A DNA stretch of 64,000 nt, from the NCBI RefSeq assembly GCF_900117415.1, contig NZ_FPEI01000003.1, positions 248,001 to 312,000 on the forward strand, written 5' to 3'. The notes below the pieces were generated by a model. That model was not told the origin of the DNA. It searched no databases and saw only the letters and a list, made by a program, of their open reading frames with translations. The stretch's first letter is position 1; every line of letters starts with the position of its first letter. A program made the translations under genes and the position numbers. Positions 28,402-40,847 of this stretch are shown here, one piece after another. This DNA is from Hyphomicrobium sp. CS1BSMeth3. GTDB lineage: Bacteria; Pseudomonadota; Alphaproteobacteria; Rhizobiales; Hyphomicrobiaceae.

Positions 28402-28854
28402 CTATGATGACGTCGGTTGGCGCTTGCTGCTCAAAAACTTCCGGAACGCCCTGATCGTCCGCGCGCTCACGTGGTGCTCTATACCTTCCGCATCGGCGTC
28501 AGCCGTCTCAGCATCGACGCCAAGTGCCATAAGGAATTCCCGCACGGTGATATGACGCTCCCTTGAGCTGATTGCTAACTTGCGCCCCTTCAGCGTCAGA
28601 AAGATCGAGCGGTAGCGCTCGCTTTTCACCAAGCCATCGCGCTGCAAGCGTGCCAATGCGTGGCTCACGGTGGGTTTCGATACTCCCAGCCGCTGGGCAA
28701 GATCGACCAATCGCGCTTCACCCATCTCGTCAATGAGATCGGCAATAAGCTCCACATAGTCCTCTGCCATCTCCGTCTGATGCGCCTCACGAACACGCTG
28801 AAAGCGCTCAGCTTGTTTTGCGGCCACCCGATCGCGATCCTCGTCGGAATTCAT
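28402..28854 (-). CDS. mntR: Manganese-responsive regulator MntR (DtxR family)
   Basis: A 150-residue DtxR-type repressor close in layout to E. coli MntR. It has the helical lead EDYVELIADLIDEMGEARLVDLA in residues 31-53, a winged helix-turn-helix (about 48-72, RLGVSKPTVSHAL) and a dimer/metal part SRERHITVREFL with DAEGIEHHVS (residues 97-130). The Glu and His ligands of the metal sites sit in this last part. It would repress metal-uptake genes when Mn(II) (or Fe) is plentiful. GGAGG lies six bases before the ATG at 28854. A palindrome in the divergent promoter (28911-28928) is its likely operator. No mntH gene is nearby. Confidence 0.88.
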   Translation of the reverse strand: MNSDEDRDRVAAKQAERFQRVREAHQTEMAEDYVELIADLIDEMGEARLVDLAQRLGVSKPTVSHALARLQRDGLVKSERYRSIFLTLKGRKLAISSRERHITVREFLMALGVDAETADADAEGIEHHVSARTIRAFRKFLSSKRQPTSS

Positions 28855-28900
28855 CCAGCCTCCGATGCATACGCCGAAGAATATACAGCGCAGTTCGGAT

Positions 28901-28929
28901 TTGACAACAATGTTAGCATGGGCTAACAA
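28901..28929 (+). promoter_or_regulatory. Promoter with overlapping metal-regulator palindrome
   Basis: TTGACA (28901-28906), 17 bases and TAACAA (28924-28929) form a sigma-70-like promoter for the gene at 28978. The palindrome TGTTAGC-ATGG-GCTAACA (28911-28928) fills the spacer and -10, so a bound dimer would block RNA polymerase. It also lies 57 bases upstream of mntR, suggesting joint control and autoregulation. Confidence 0.65.
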
Positions 28930-28977
28930 ATTGCTGCTCCGTGTGCTTGAACTATTGTTGACGGGGGAGTCGGGCGT

Positions 28978-29838
28978 ATGGGACGCGTGACCACTTTCAT
29001 GGCTGCACTGCTAGCTATGGTCAGGGCTGCGAGCGCTCAAGACAATGGTCAATACTCGCTGCTCAATCCCACGCCTGAGCGACAAATGCGCGAGATGACC
29101 ACTGACCGACCGGATATGACGGAGAGCCCCTTCACGATCGATGCGGGGCACATACAGTTTGAATCTACTCTGTTCGGATATTCGAGATCGCGGCGCGATC
29201 AAGCTGGCGTGGTCGGCGATTCTTATGAGCTATCCTCTGTCAATATGAGGGTCGGCCTTACCAATAGCGCCGAGTTCAATGTCGTCGGGCAGCCCTACGG
29301 AGTTATCCAAACTCGCTGCTCCGCTTGCGGCGGCAGCCGCCGCGACGCTGGTATTGGCGGCATCGATCTGCGTGCCAAGTTCAATATTTGGGGTAACGAC
29401 AACTTCGAGAAAGTTGGCTGGGCGTTAGCGCTCCTGCCCTATGTGTCGCTGCCAACGGATCGTCGGAATGGCATCAGCCCCGAGTATGTCGACAGCGGCA
29501 TTGTTGTCCCCCTGGCGATGCAGTTCACAAAGGAGGCGAGGTTGGGCCTGAGTTTCGGCTCGAGCTGGACGAGGGGCGGCCAAGATGACCGTTACCATAT
29601 GGAGCACTTGATGACGGCCTCTTTCGCGTACGATTGGACTGACAAATTCGGCACGTACTATGAGGTCGGAGCCAGATTCAATGTGCCGGATCCCCGTGGC
29701 CGTGAGATCGTGATGATTGGTACGGGGCTGACTTATGCAGTCACCAGCAATCTGCAGCTGGACGCCGGAATAAATTTTGGCGTCACGCCGACCTCCGACC
29801 GCATCAATCCATTTATAGGGTTCGCAAATCGGTTCTAA
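28978..29838 (+). CDS. Outer-membrane beta-barrel protein, MetA-pathway/transporter-like
   Basis: A 286-residue protein with a signal peptide (about residues 1-20, AASAQ). TTDRPDMTESPFTIDAGHIQ follows, the usual opening of the Phenol_MetA_deg-type outer-membrane family. Alternating hydrophobic strands continue to a terminal FANRF with the outer-membrane Phe signal. It is probably a small barrel in the outer membrane. The metal-type palindrome over its promoter and the divergent mntR suggest a role in divalent-metal passage, as for manganese porins, but the sequence family is different and this remains inference. Confidence 0.7.
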   Translation: MGRVTTFMAALLAMVRAASAQDNGQYSLLNPTPERQMREMTTDRPDMTESPFTIDAGHIQFESTLFGYSRSRRDQAGVVGDSYELSSVNMRVGLTNSAEFNVVGQPYGVIQTRCSACGGSRRDAGIGGIDLRAKFNIWGNDNFEKVGWALALLPYVSLPTDRRNGISPEYVDSGIVVPLAMQFTKEARLGLSFGSSWTRGGQDDRYHMEHLMTASFAYDWTDKFGTYYEVGARFNVPDPRGREIVMIGTGLTYAVTSNLQLDAGINFGVTPTSDRINPFIGFANRF

Positions 29839-29888
29839 TAGCCACGATGGCCGCGCCAGAGATCGACATCGCGCGCGTCGGCGATTGC

Positions 29889-32348
29889 TCACTCGGTGGA
29901 ACGGTAGGCGAGCAGCCTTAGTGCATTCACGACGACGAGTATGGTTGAGCCCTCATGTAGCGCGACCGCAGCACCGATACTCAGGCCAAGCACCGTCGCC
30001 GGCACGAGGAACGCGACCACGCCGAGACTGACGACCACGTTCTGCAGAATCACCGAGCGTGTGGTCCGACTTAGCCCTACCGCCAAAGGGAGGTGCGAGA
30101 GGTCATCGGCCATAAGTGCGACGTCAGCTGTTTCCAGGGCGACATCTGAGCCGGCAGCACCCATGGCTATACCGACCGTTGCGGTAGCCATCGCCGGCGC
30201 ATCGTTGACACCGTCGCCAACCATTGCAACCTTTCCTTCGGCTCGAAGCTTTTTGACCGCCTCGACTTTGTCCTCGGGCATAAGGTCGCCCCAGGCCTCG
30301 TCGATTCCGACCTCGCGTGCCACTGCTTCCGCGACCTTCTGATGGTCACCGGAAATCATAATCAGTCGCTTGATGCCGAGATGATGAAGCCTAGCCAAAG
30401 TTTTCTTCGCGGCCGCGCGCGGCGTATCCATCAGACCTATCGCACCCAAGTCGCGCGTGCCGCGGCGGACCACCATGCTCGTGCGTCCTCTCTCTCGCAA
30501 ATTCTCGATTGCTGTCCGCATGGCGTCGGAAAGAGGAGCGACGTCATCCAAGCCGAACATTTCGGCCTTGCCGATCAGCACAACGTCTTGATCCAACCGT
30601 GCGGAGACACCGCGACCAGTAAGGCTACTCAAATCGTGCGCCTCGGGGATGGGCTTAGTGCCCAGTCGCTGCCGCCCATCCTGCGCGATGGCTTCCGCCA
30701 GGGGGTGGTCGCTGAGGCTTTCGACAGCAACTGCCACTGACAGAAGTTCGTCTTCGGAAACTCCCGGGGTTGTCACGATATCAGTTATACGAGGCGTGCC
30801 TTCTGTAAGTGTCCCAGTCTTGTCGAAGGCAATTGCCGAGATTGAGCCGAGATCTTCGAGCGGCGCGCCACCCTTGACGAGCACACCACCTCGTGCGGCA
30901 CGTGCGACACCTGACAGCACAGCGCTCGGAGTTGCAATCGCGAGAGCGCATGGACTGGCCGCTACCAATACCGCCATAGCTCGATAGAAGGTATCGCGGA
31001 ATGGCTCATCGACTACTAGGCCCGCCATCAGCAGTACCGTCGCCAGTGCTAAGACAGCGGGAACGAAGACGCGCTCGAAGTTCTCCGTGAAGCGCTGTGT
31101 TGGAGATTTCTGCGTTTCAGCCTCTCGGACCATCTTCACCACTTTGGCAAGCGTGGTGTCTGATGAGACGCGCGTCACCTCGATCTCAATGGCGCCACTG
31201 CCGTTGATTGTACCCGCAAAGGCGCGGTATTCCGCGCTCACCCTATCTGCTTGGGCTCGAGCCTCGCCCACATTGGACACCGCACGCTTGTCAACGGGAA
31301 CGCTCTCTCCCGTGACTGGGGCCTGATTGATGCTTGTCTCACCCTTGATGATAAAACCGTCAGCAGGCAGGCGTGAGTTCGGCTTGACGATAACAATATC
31401 GCCGACGACGAGCTGCTCGACGGGCACTTCGCGCGTCTCGCCATCCCGCCGCACGGAGGCTGTGCGTGGCGCGAGTTCCGCCAACGCTTCGATTGCTCTC
31501 TTTGCGCGCCCCATCGCGTAGTGCTCGAGAGCGTGACCGAGGCTGAAGAGGAACAGCAGAAGTGCGCCTTCTGCTAATGCGCCGAGGGCAGCCGCACCAG
31601 CGGCGGCCACGAGCATGAGAGTGTCGATCTCGAAGCGGCGGAGGCGAATGTTGTCGATCGCCTCGCGGAGTGTGTAGAAGCCACCAAAGAAATAAGCGCC
31701 AACGTAGCAAGCCGTCGGCACCCACGATGGCCACGCCAGGAAGGCGTCGATCAGATAGCCGACCACAAGCAGTGCGCCAGACAGCACGGAGAAAATCAAC
31801 TCGGTATTTTCGCCGAGCAATCCGCCGTGAGCGTGCGCATCTTCCTCGCTATGCCCCCCTTCGCCGTGCGCGTGCTTCTGCGATGTAGAAATTGCAATGT
31901 CTTCGCTTGGCTTCACCCCGATCTGGCCAAGCGCATCTCGGATCTGGTTCTCGGAGGATATCTCTCGGTCGAACTCCACGCGAAGCAAGCCGGCGGCGGA
32001 CGTTTCCGCTTCCAGCACGCCGGGCAATTCGCGCAGGCGCGCAGACACAGTGCGTGCGCGTCTCTGATGAGCGACACCATCCACCTTCCAAAGCACATGT
32101 CCGAAACGAGCGCTGATTCGAGCGCCGGCGCTTTCGACAATTTCGCGAACTCGAGTGAGAGGTAGAAGTTCGGGATCGTAGTGGACGCAAAGCTGGCTAA
32201 CCTGCGTCCTGTCGTTTCTTAAGATGTGAGCGCCAGCGACGCCGTTGAGGCCTTGAATTTCGGAGATCAGCCGAGACACGCAAGCATCTGCGTCATCCGG
32301 CAGGGCCGGAAGCAAGACAGGAATGTCCAATCGGAGCTTTCGTGTCAC
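29889..32348 (-). CDS. P1B-4-type heavy-metal ATPase (SPC motif)
   Basis: An 819-residue metal-exporting P-type ATPase. Two degenerate HMA-like folds without CxxC occupy residues about 1-150, followed by a His-rich stretch (HAHGEGGHSEEDAHAHG, about 160-177) and the membrane core. Signatures are TGESVP, Ser465-Pro466-Cys467 in the metal helix, DKTGT with phosphorylated Asp509, GDGVNDAP, and His798 in HEGST. SPC plus HEGST marks the P1B-4 group (CoaT/CtpD/PfeT/CzcP: cobalt, iron or zinc export), not the CPC copper group. It is the last gene of a probable czc operon. The GTG start at 32348 has GAGG nearby; other starts are possible. Confidence 0.88.
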   Translation of the reverse strand: MTRKLRLDIPVLLPALPDDADACVSRLISEIQGLNGVAGAHILRNDRTQVSQLCVHYDPELLPLTRVREIVESAGARISARFGHVLWKVDGVAHQRRARTVSARLRELPGVLEAETSAAGLLRVEFDREISSENQIRDALGQIGVKPSEDIAISTSQKHAHGEGGHSEEDAHAHGGLLGENTELIFSVLSGALLVVGYLIDAFLAWPSWVPTACYVGAYFFGGFYTLREAIDNIRLRRFEIDTLMLVAAAGAAALGALAEGALLLFLFSLGHALEHYAMGRAKRAIEALAELAPRTASVRRDGETREVPVEQLVVGDIVIVKPNSRLPADGFIIKGETSINQAPVTGESVPVDKRAVSNVGEARAQADRVSAEYRAFAGTINGSGAIEIEVTRVSSDTTLAKVVKMVREAETQKSPTQRFTENFERVFVPAVLALATVLLMAGLVVDEPFRDTFYRAMAVLVAASPCALAIATPSAVLSGVARAARGGVLVKGGAPLEDLGSISAIAFDKTGTLTEGTPRITDIVTTPGVSEDELLSVAVAVESLSDHPLAEAIAQDGRQRLGTKPIPEAHDLSSLTGRGVSARLDQDVVLIGKAEMFGLDDVAPLSDAMRTAIENLRERGRTSMVVRRGTRDLGAIGLMDTPRAAAKKTLARLHHLGIKRLIMISGDHQKVAEAVAREVGIDEAWGDLMPEDKVEAVKKLRAEGKVAMVGDGVNDAPAMATATVGIAMGAAGSDVALETADVALMADDLSHLPLAVGLSRTTRSVILQNVVVSLGVVAFLVPATVLGLSIGAAVALHEGSTILVVVNALRLLAYRSTE

Positions 32349-32448
32349 TATTTGCCATCCTCTGCCAAGCGACAGCGCGTGGATCTGATTGTAACGACGC
32401 GGGCGACGTTGATCGCTCCGATGTTGCACGGACGCAGTGCCTGATGCG

Positions 32449-33039
32449 CTACTGTCCCTTGCGCTGCTTCTGGAGCCGCTCTATCGCGTCCAAGGATTGC
32501 TTGAGGCCCGGCCTGAGAGCCAGCGCATGTCGGTAGTCTGCGAGAGCATCGTCCGGCCTCGACATCACCTCATGCTCATAGCCTCTATTGTGGTAAGCGA
32601 TCGCAAAGTTGGGCCTGAGTTGGATCGCTTGCGTATAGTCGGCAACAGCCTGCTCGTTCATGCCGAGCTTCCCGTGCGCAATCCCTTTGTTGAAGTGTAG
32701 GTCGGGGTCGGCGGGAGCGAGCGCTATTGCAGCATTGAAATCAGTCAGGGCTCGAGCAGGCTCTCCAGCGAGCAGGTACACGGATCCGCGGTTGGATAGG
32801 GCGGCCAAGTTCTGCGGTTCGAGTGCAACGGCATAGTCGCAATCCGATAGCGCCGCTACGAGCTCGCCGCGAGCAAGATGGTGAGCACACCAGCCGACAG
32901 CACGCTCGGCATGAGCAGGATTGTGAGGTGGCGAATGCTGGGCGCTTCCGCCTTGTCCCACAGTCACTGAAGGTAACAGCCAAGTCGCAGCCAGAGCTAT
33001 TGCTGCCACCATTGGTATGCCCGTGCTTGCTCTATTCAC
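32449..33039 (-). CDS. Exported TPR-repeat protein
   Basis: About 196 residues from a GTG at 33039, with a signal peptide (through about VTVGQ) and four tetratricopeptide units. Recognisable cores are ALSDCDYAVALEP, ALTDFNAAIALAP, AVADYTQAIQLRP and ALADYRHALALRP. TPR proteins act as scaffolds for protein partners; here the likely place is the periplasm. It lies 67 bases after the small czc-associated gene and 100 bases before the P1B-4 ATPase, so it is probably part of the metal operon. The start is uncertain (ATG at 33012 is an alternative). Confidence 0.75.
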   Translation of the reverse strand: MNRASTGIPMVAAIALAATWLLPSVTVGQGGSAQHSPPHNPAHAERAVGWCAHHLARGELVAALSDCDYAVALEPQNLAALSNRGSVYLLAGEPARALTDFNAAIALAPADPDLHFNKGIAHGKLGMNEQAVADYTQAIQLRPNFAIAYHNRGYEHEVMSRPDDALADYRHALALRPGLKQSLDAIERLQKQRKGQ

Positions 33040-33106
33040 GACGCTTGACCTTACAGCGATGATGCAAGTGGCGCGCGCCGCACAGAGGTGCGACACGCGC
33101 GCTTGA

Positions 33107-37746
<4,640 letters not shown>

Positions 37747-39042
37747 CTACTGTCTCCTGGTGACGGCTTCCCAGCCGTGCTGAAATGGACTGCGGGCTGT
37801 GAGCGCCTCAATTTTTGCTGCTCCCATGTGGCAGCGAATGTCCGCGTCGAGCTGCTGCACCTCCGTGTCGTATTGATCACGGTTGGCATCGAGCAAGTCC
37901 TTCACCGTTAGGCGGCCCTGCTGAAAACTGGATTGGACGTTCTCGGTCGCACGCCGCGACAACGGCAGGATATCGTCGAGGAGACGGCGCGCCTCGATGC
38001 ACGACGCTTCGAACTCGGTGTAGGCCTCGATGATCTTGCGCCTGAGCTGAACGCGCGTTGCATTTCGATAGTGCGCGGTCTTGGCGAGACGCTGCTCGGC
38101 TTCGTAGATGCCGCCTTCGTTGCGATCGTGAACCGGCAGGGGGATAGAGCCCGATAGTCGAAATGCCGTGTCGTCGGTATCGAACATCCGGCTAACGCCA
38201 CCGCCTAAAGTAAGATCCGGTACGGCTGTAGCGCCCTGCAGCGCGAGTTCGCCTCTCCGCTGAGCATAGACTGCAGCCCACGCACGCACCGCTGGATGCT
38301 CATCAACGTTCGCCAGCAATACCTGGATTGGAGCCGGCCGATGTCCGTTGTGGCGAAGGTGCCCTGCCACTACTGAGGCGTCACGCAGGATTCCGGACCA
38401 ATTGGAGACGAGTTGCCGCTTCGCATTCGTGAGCTCAGACGCTGCTTTGTCGATAGCAACACGGGCCACTGCGGCCGCTACCTCTCCACGGGTCACATCG
38501 GCTTGCGGAGAAGCACCAGCCTCGACCCGTCGCCTGAGAGCAGGGACAAGGTCGTCGAAGCGCTTCGCTGCGCTGGTCAGCAATTCTACGCGGCGCTGCG
38601 CTCCTAGAACCTGGATATAGTCAAGCTTGGTTTGCGCGATGATGTCGCGCATCAATACGGCAATCTCTGCGTTGGCGACGTCTTCCTTCCCATGAGCCAC
38701 GGCAAGGCGGGCGTCTCGCTTACCGCCGAGTTCAAATTTTTGGGAAAGAGCGATCGTCAGCGTGGCGCTCTCGACTCCCCGATACTCGCCGCTGCCGCCG
38801 AAATCCTCTAGATCCACCGAAAGTTCCGGGTTGGGGCGCTTGCCTGCCTGGATGACGCCGCCTCGCGCGGCTTCGATCTCAAAGCGCCCCGCAGTCAGGC
38901 GTGGATCGCTCGCCAAGGAGCGTTGGATGGCTTCTCGAAGATCGAGGGCATAGGACGGCCGGCTCCCTGCTGCAAAAAGCAACAGCGCACCGAGAAACAG
39001 AACCGTTGCCCATCGTTGGGAAGGTATAGACGATGATGTCAT
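37747..39042 (-). CDS. czcC: CzcC-like outer-membrane efflux protein
   Basis: A 431-residue TolC-family outer-membrane factor. A signal peptide (ending near SYALD, about residue 33) is followed by two long helical repeats with LDLREAIQRSLASDP and NPELSVDLEDF in the first half and the matching LPLSRRATENVQSSFQQGRL in the second. It forms the exit duct for the CzcAB pump. It is the only outer-membrane factor in the window, although two RND pumps are present. It abuts czcB directly and follows a small exported gene by 65 bases. Confidence 0.9.
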   Translation of the reverse strand: MTSSSIPSQRWATVLFLGALLLFAAGSRPSYALDLREAIQRSLASDPRLTAGRFEIEAARGGVIQAGKRPNPELSVDLEDFGGSGEYRGVESATLTIALSQKFELGGKRDARLAVAHGKEDVANAEIAVLMRDIIAQTKLDYIQVLGAQRRVELLTSAAKRFDDLVPALRRRVEAGASPQADVTRGEVAAAVARVAIDKAASELTNAKRQLVSNWSGILRDASVVAGHLRHNGHRPAPIQVLLANVDEHPAVRAWAAVYAQRRGELALQGATAVPDLTLGGGVSRMFDTDDTAFRLSGSIPLPVHDRNEGGIYEAEQRLAKTAHYRNATRVQLRRKIIEAYTEFEASCIEARRLLDDILPLSRRATENVQSSFQQGRLTVKDLLDANRDQYDTEVQQLDADIRCHMGAAKIEALTARSPFQHGWEAVTRRQ

Positions 39043-39107
39043 TCAAGGCCGCCTGCGTGCTTGCTATGCCGAATTTGGCCGCGAGCTTCGTCAGGGCGCG
39101 GCCGTGC

Positions 39108-39467
39108 TTATGCCCGCACCTCTATCGGCGGACGAAATACGCCGTGCGTAAGTGTGCCGCGCCGGAGCTTAGCATCGGGAGGCCGCCCGATTGAGACGCC
39201 CCGCTCGAACGGTGGGCTAAAGGACGTCGTAAGCCGCATCGGCATTTGCACGTGTTTCATTAGAACGCAATCTAAGCAATTACCATCAACGCTCGCACGG
39301 CCATCGTCACCATGGTCACCGCCACCGACGTCAGCGTGTGTCGCGACTACGGCGATTGTAGTACTCTCAAGGGCAGGCGAGTGTGCGTGATAGGGCGCAG
39401 AAACAAATGCCAACGCGAGGAGCAGGCTCACCAAGAGCCTAGCAAAACGATATGGCTTGGCCTGCGC
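39108..39467 (-). CDS. Small exported CxxC protein at the head of czc operon 1 (DUF2946-like)
   Basis: A 119-residue protein with a short hydrophobic leader (MAQAKPYRFARLLVSLLLAL). A His/Asp-rich stretch ATHADVGGGDHGDDGRA, a GNCLDCVLMKH motif (CxxC) and a basic tail follow. The shape recalls DUF2946-type proteins found with copper or czc genes, but the match is by pattern only. It precedes czcC by 65 bases on the same strand and is likely the first gene of the operon. GAGGAG lies just before the ATG. Confidence 0.6.
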   Translation of the reverse strand, partial: AQAKPYRFARLLVSLLLALAFVSAPYHAHSPALESTTIAVVATHADVGGGDHGDDGRASVDGNCLDCVLMKHVQMPMRLTTSFSPPFERGVSIGRPPDAKLRRGTLTHGVFRPPIEVRA

Positions 39468-39629
39468 CATATTCTCCTCGAATGCCTCCACGCTGAGTGC
39501 CAACATGTTCAAGTACTTAGAATCGGCGACCAATGTCAAACATCGTCGAGCACGACATGCCGATGAGCAGACGCCCGACCCATTGATGTGGCGCTGCGGT
39601 AACATCATCGCCATTGCTGCCAAACGCCA

Positions 39630-39665
39630 GACTGCCCGAATCACGATCTTGTGAGTCGGGCAGTC
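39630..39665. repeat. Strong intergenic hairpin
   Basis: Bases 39630-39644 and 39651-39665 form a 15-bp stem with a single A/G mismatch and a 6-base loop GATCTT. It sits downstream of the small gene 39716-39904 and about 160 bases upstream of the czc operon 1 start. It may end transcription of the former; no T-run follows on either strand. Confidence 0.6.
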
Positions 39666-39715
39666 CGCCATCAGCACGAGTTGGCCATCTCAGAGCGTAC
39701 CTGACGAAGATGCGA

Positions 39716-39904
39716 TCAGGGGCCGTTTTTACGCTGCTCCTCCCAGAACGTATCTGTGGACGTCGGACGATTGATAAGTGGCCCCGACGAGGCGGAAGCC
39801 GGCCGGACGGTGTCCGTAATCGGAGGCGGCACCGTTCCTGCGTGGGAGGGCACTGCCATTGCCAAGCTCATCATCACGCCGAACGCGGCTGCTATTCTGC
39901 TCAT
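39716..39904 (-). CDS. Small exported protein divergent from the two-component system
   Basis: A 62-residue protein with a clean signal peptide (MSRIAAAFGVMMSLAMAVPSHA) and a short mature part (about 40 residues) rich in Pro/Thr/Ser that ends DTFWEEQRKNGP. GAGAGG precedes the ATG at 39904. It faces the response regulator gene across about 220 bases that carry a GTTAC repeat, so it could be a regulon member. No family is recognised. Confidence 0.6.
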   Translation of the reverse strand: MSRIAAAFGVMMSLAMAVPSHAGTVPPPITDTVRPASASSGPLINRPTSTDTFWEEQRKNGP

Positions 39905-40040
39905 GCATTCTCTCCTCTCTATCCAGGTCCCGGCACGCATCTATCTCTGCTGTGCACGGAACCGATGCGAGGAAGTTGTGCGAGCGGGCCACGTTCGTCG
40001 AGCGCGCTGGTGTAACGCCCAGTCACTTGCGCACGCGGTT

Positions 40041-40055
40041 GTTACGAGCCGTTAC
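40041..40055. promoter_or_regulatory. Candidate response-regulator box
   Basis: GTTACGAGCC-GTTAC gives two GTTAC half-sites exactly 10 bases apart, within TTGTTACGAGCCGTTACAA, about 70 bases upstream of the response-regulator start. OmpR-type regulators bind such direct repeats, so autoregulation and control of the divergent small gene are plausible. Confidence 0.45.
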
Positions 40056-40124
40056 AAACTCGTTGATTTGATCGGCTGCAATTCTCACTACGCTCGGCCG
40101 TGCGGCTCCAGTATTGGTGGACCA

Positions 40125-40847
40125 ATGAACACAGTGCCTCATGTCTTGGTCGTCGATGACGACCGAGAGCTACGAGACCTTGTCTCACGCTTTTTGAAGA
40201 AGAATGGCTTCAGGGTTGACGTTGCCGACAGCGGGCGCGAGATGCTGCGCCTGCTCGAGCTCGGCAAATTCGATCTCGTGATTCTCGACCGTGTGATGCC
40301 GGGAGAGGACGGGCTTCAACTTTGTCGGCAGTTGCGCGCCGTCTCTCGCATCCCGGTGATGATGTTGACTTTGCTCAACAGCGATACCGATCGCATCCTC
40401 GGCCTCGAAATGGGCGCAGACGATTACCTCGGCAAGCCGTTCAATCCGCATGAACTCGTGGCGCGGGTTCGATCAATCCTACGGCGGGTCAATGATCTTC
40501 CTCACCGCTCAGCGCAGCCCGCCGAAGTGTTCCGCTTCAACGGCTGGCGTCTAGATCGTGCTCGACGTCGCCTCGAAGCCCCCGGCGGCGTCATGGTGAA
40601 GTTGACAGATCGTGAGTTCGATCTCTTGCTGGCCTTTGTAGAACGGCCCAGAGTCGTCCTCACGCGCGAGCAGCTCTCCGACCTTGTGGCCAGCCGTGAA
40701 CCGATGCCGTTCGACAGAAGTATTGACATGCAGCTCGTGCGGCTTCGAAAGAAAATCGAATCGCGGCCCGACATGCCCGACATGATCAAGACAGTGCGGA
40801 ACAGGGGCTACATCTTCACGCCCGAGGTTATGGGAGATGCAAAGTGA
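40125..40847 (+). CDS. OmpR-family response regulator
   Basis: A 240-residue two-domain regulator. The receiver has the acidic pair in VVDDDREL, phospho-acceptor Asp55 (LVILDRVMPGEDG) and Lys104 (DDYLGKPF). The C-terminal winged helix (Trans_reg_C, about 140-235) ends KTVRNRGYIFTPE. The start at 40125 (MNTVPHVLVVDDD) was preferred over the longer open frame because the receiver begins there. It overlaps the sensor-kinase start by four bases. Set in the middle of metal-efflux genes, it probably controls them, as CzcR does; this is inference. Confidence 0.92.
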   Translation: MNTVPHVLVVDDDRELRDLVSRFLKKNGFRVDVADSGREMLRLLELGKFDLVILDRVMPGEDGLQLCRQLRAVSRIPVMMLTLLNSDTDRILGLEMGADDYLGKPFNPHELVARVRSILRRVNDLPHRSAQPAEVFRFNGWRLDRARRRLEAPGGVMVKLTDREFDLLLAFVERPRVVLTREQLSDLVASREPMPFDRSIDMQLVRLRKKIESRPDMPDMIKTVRNRGYIFTPEVMGDAK

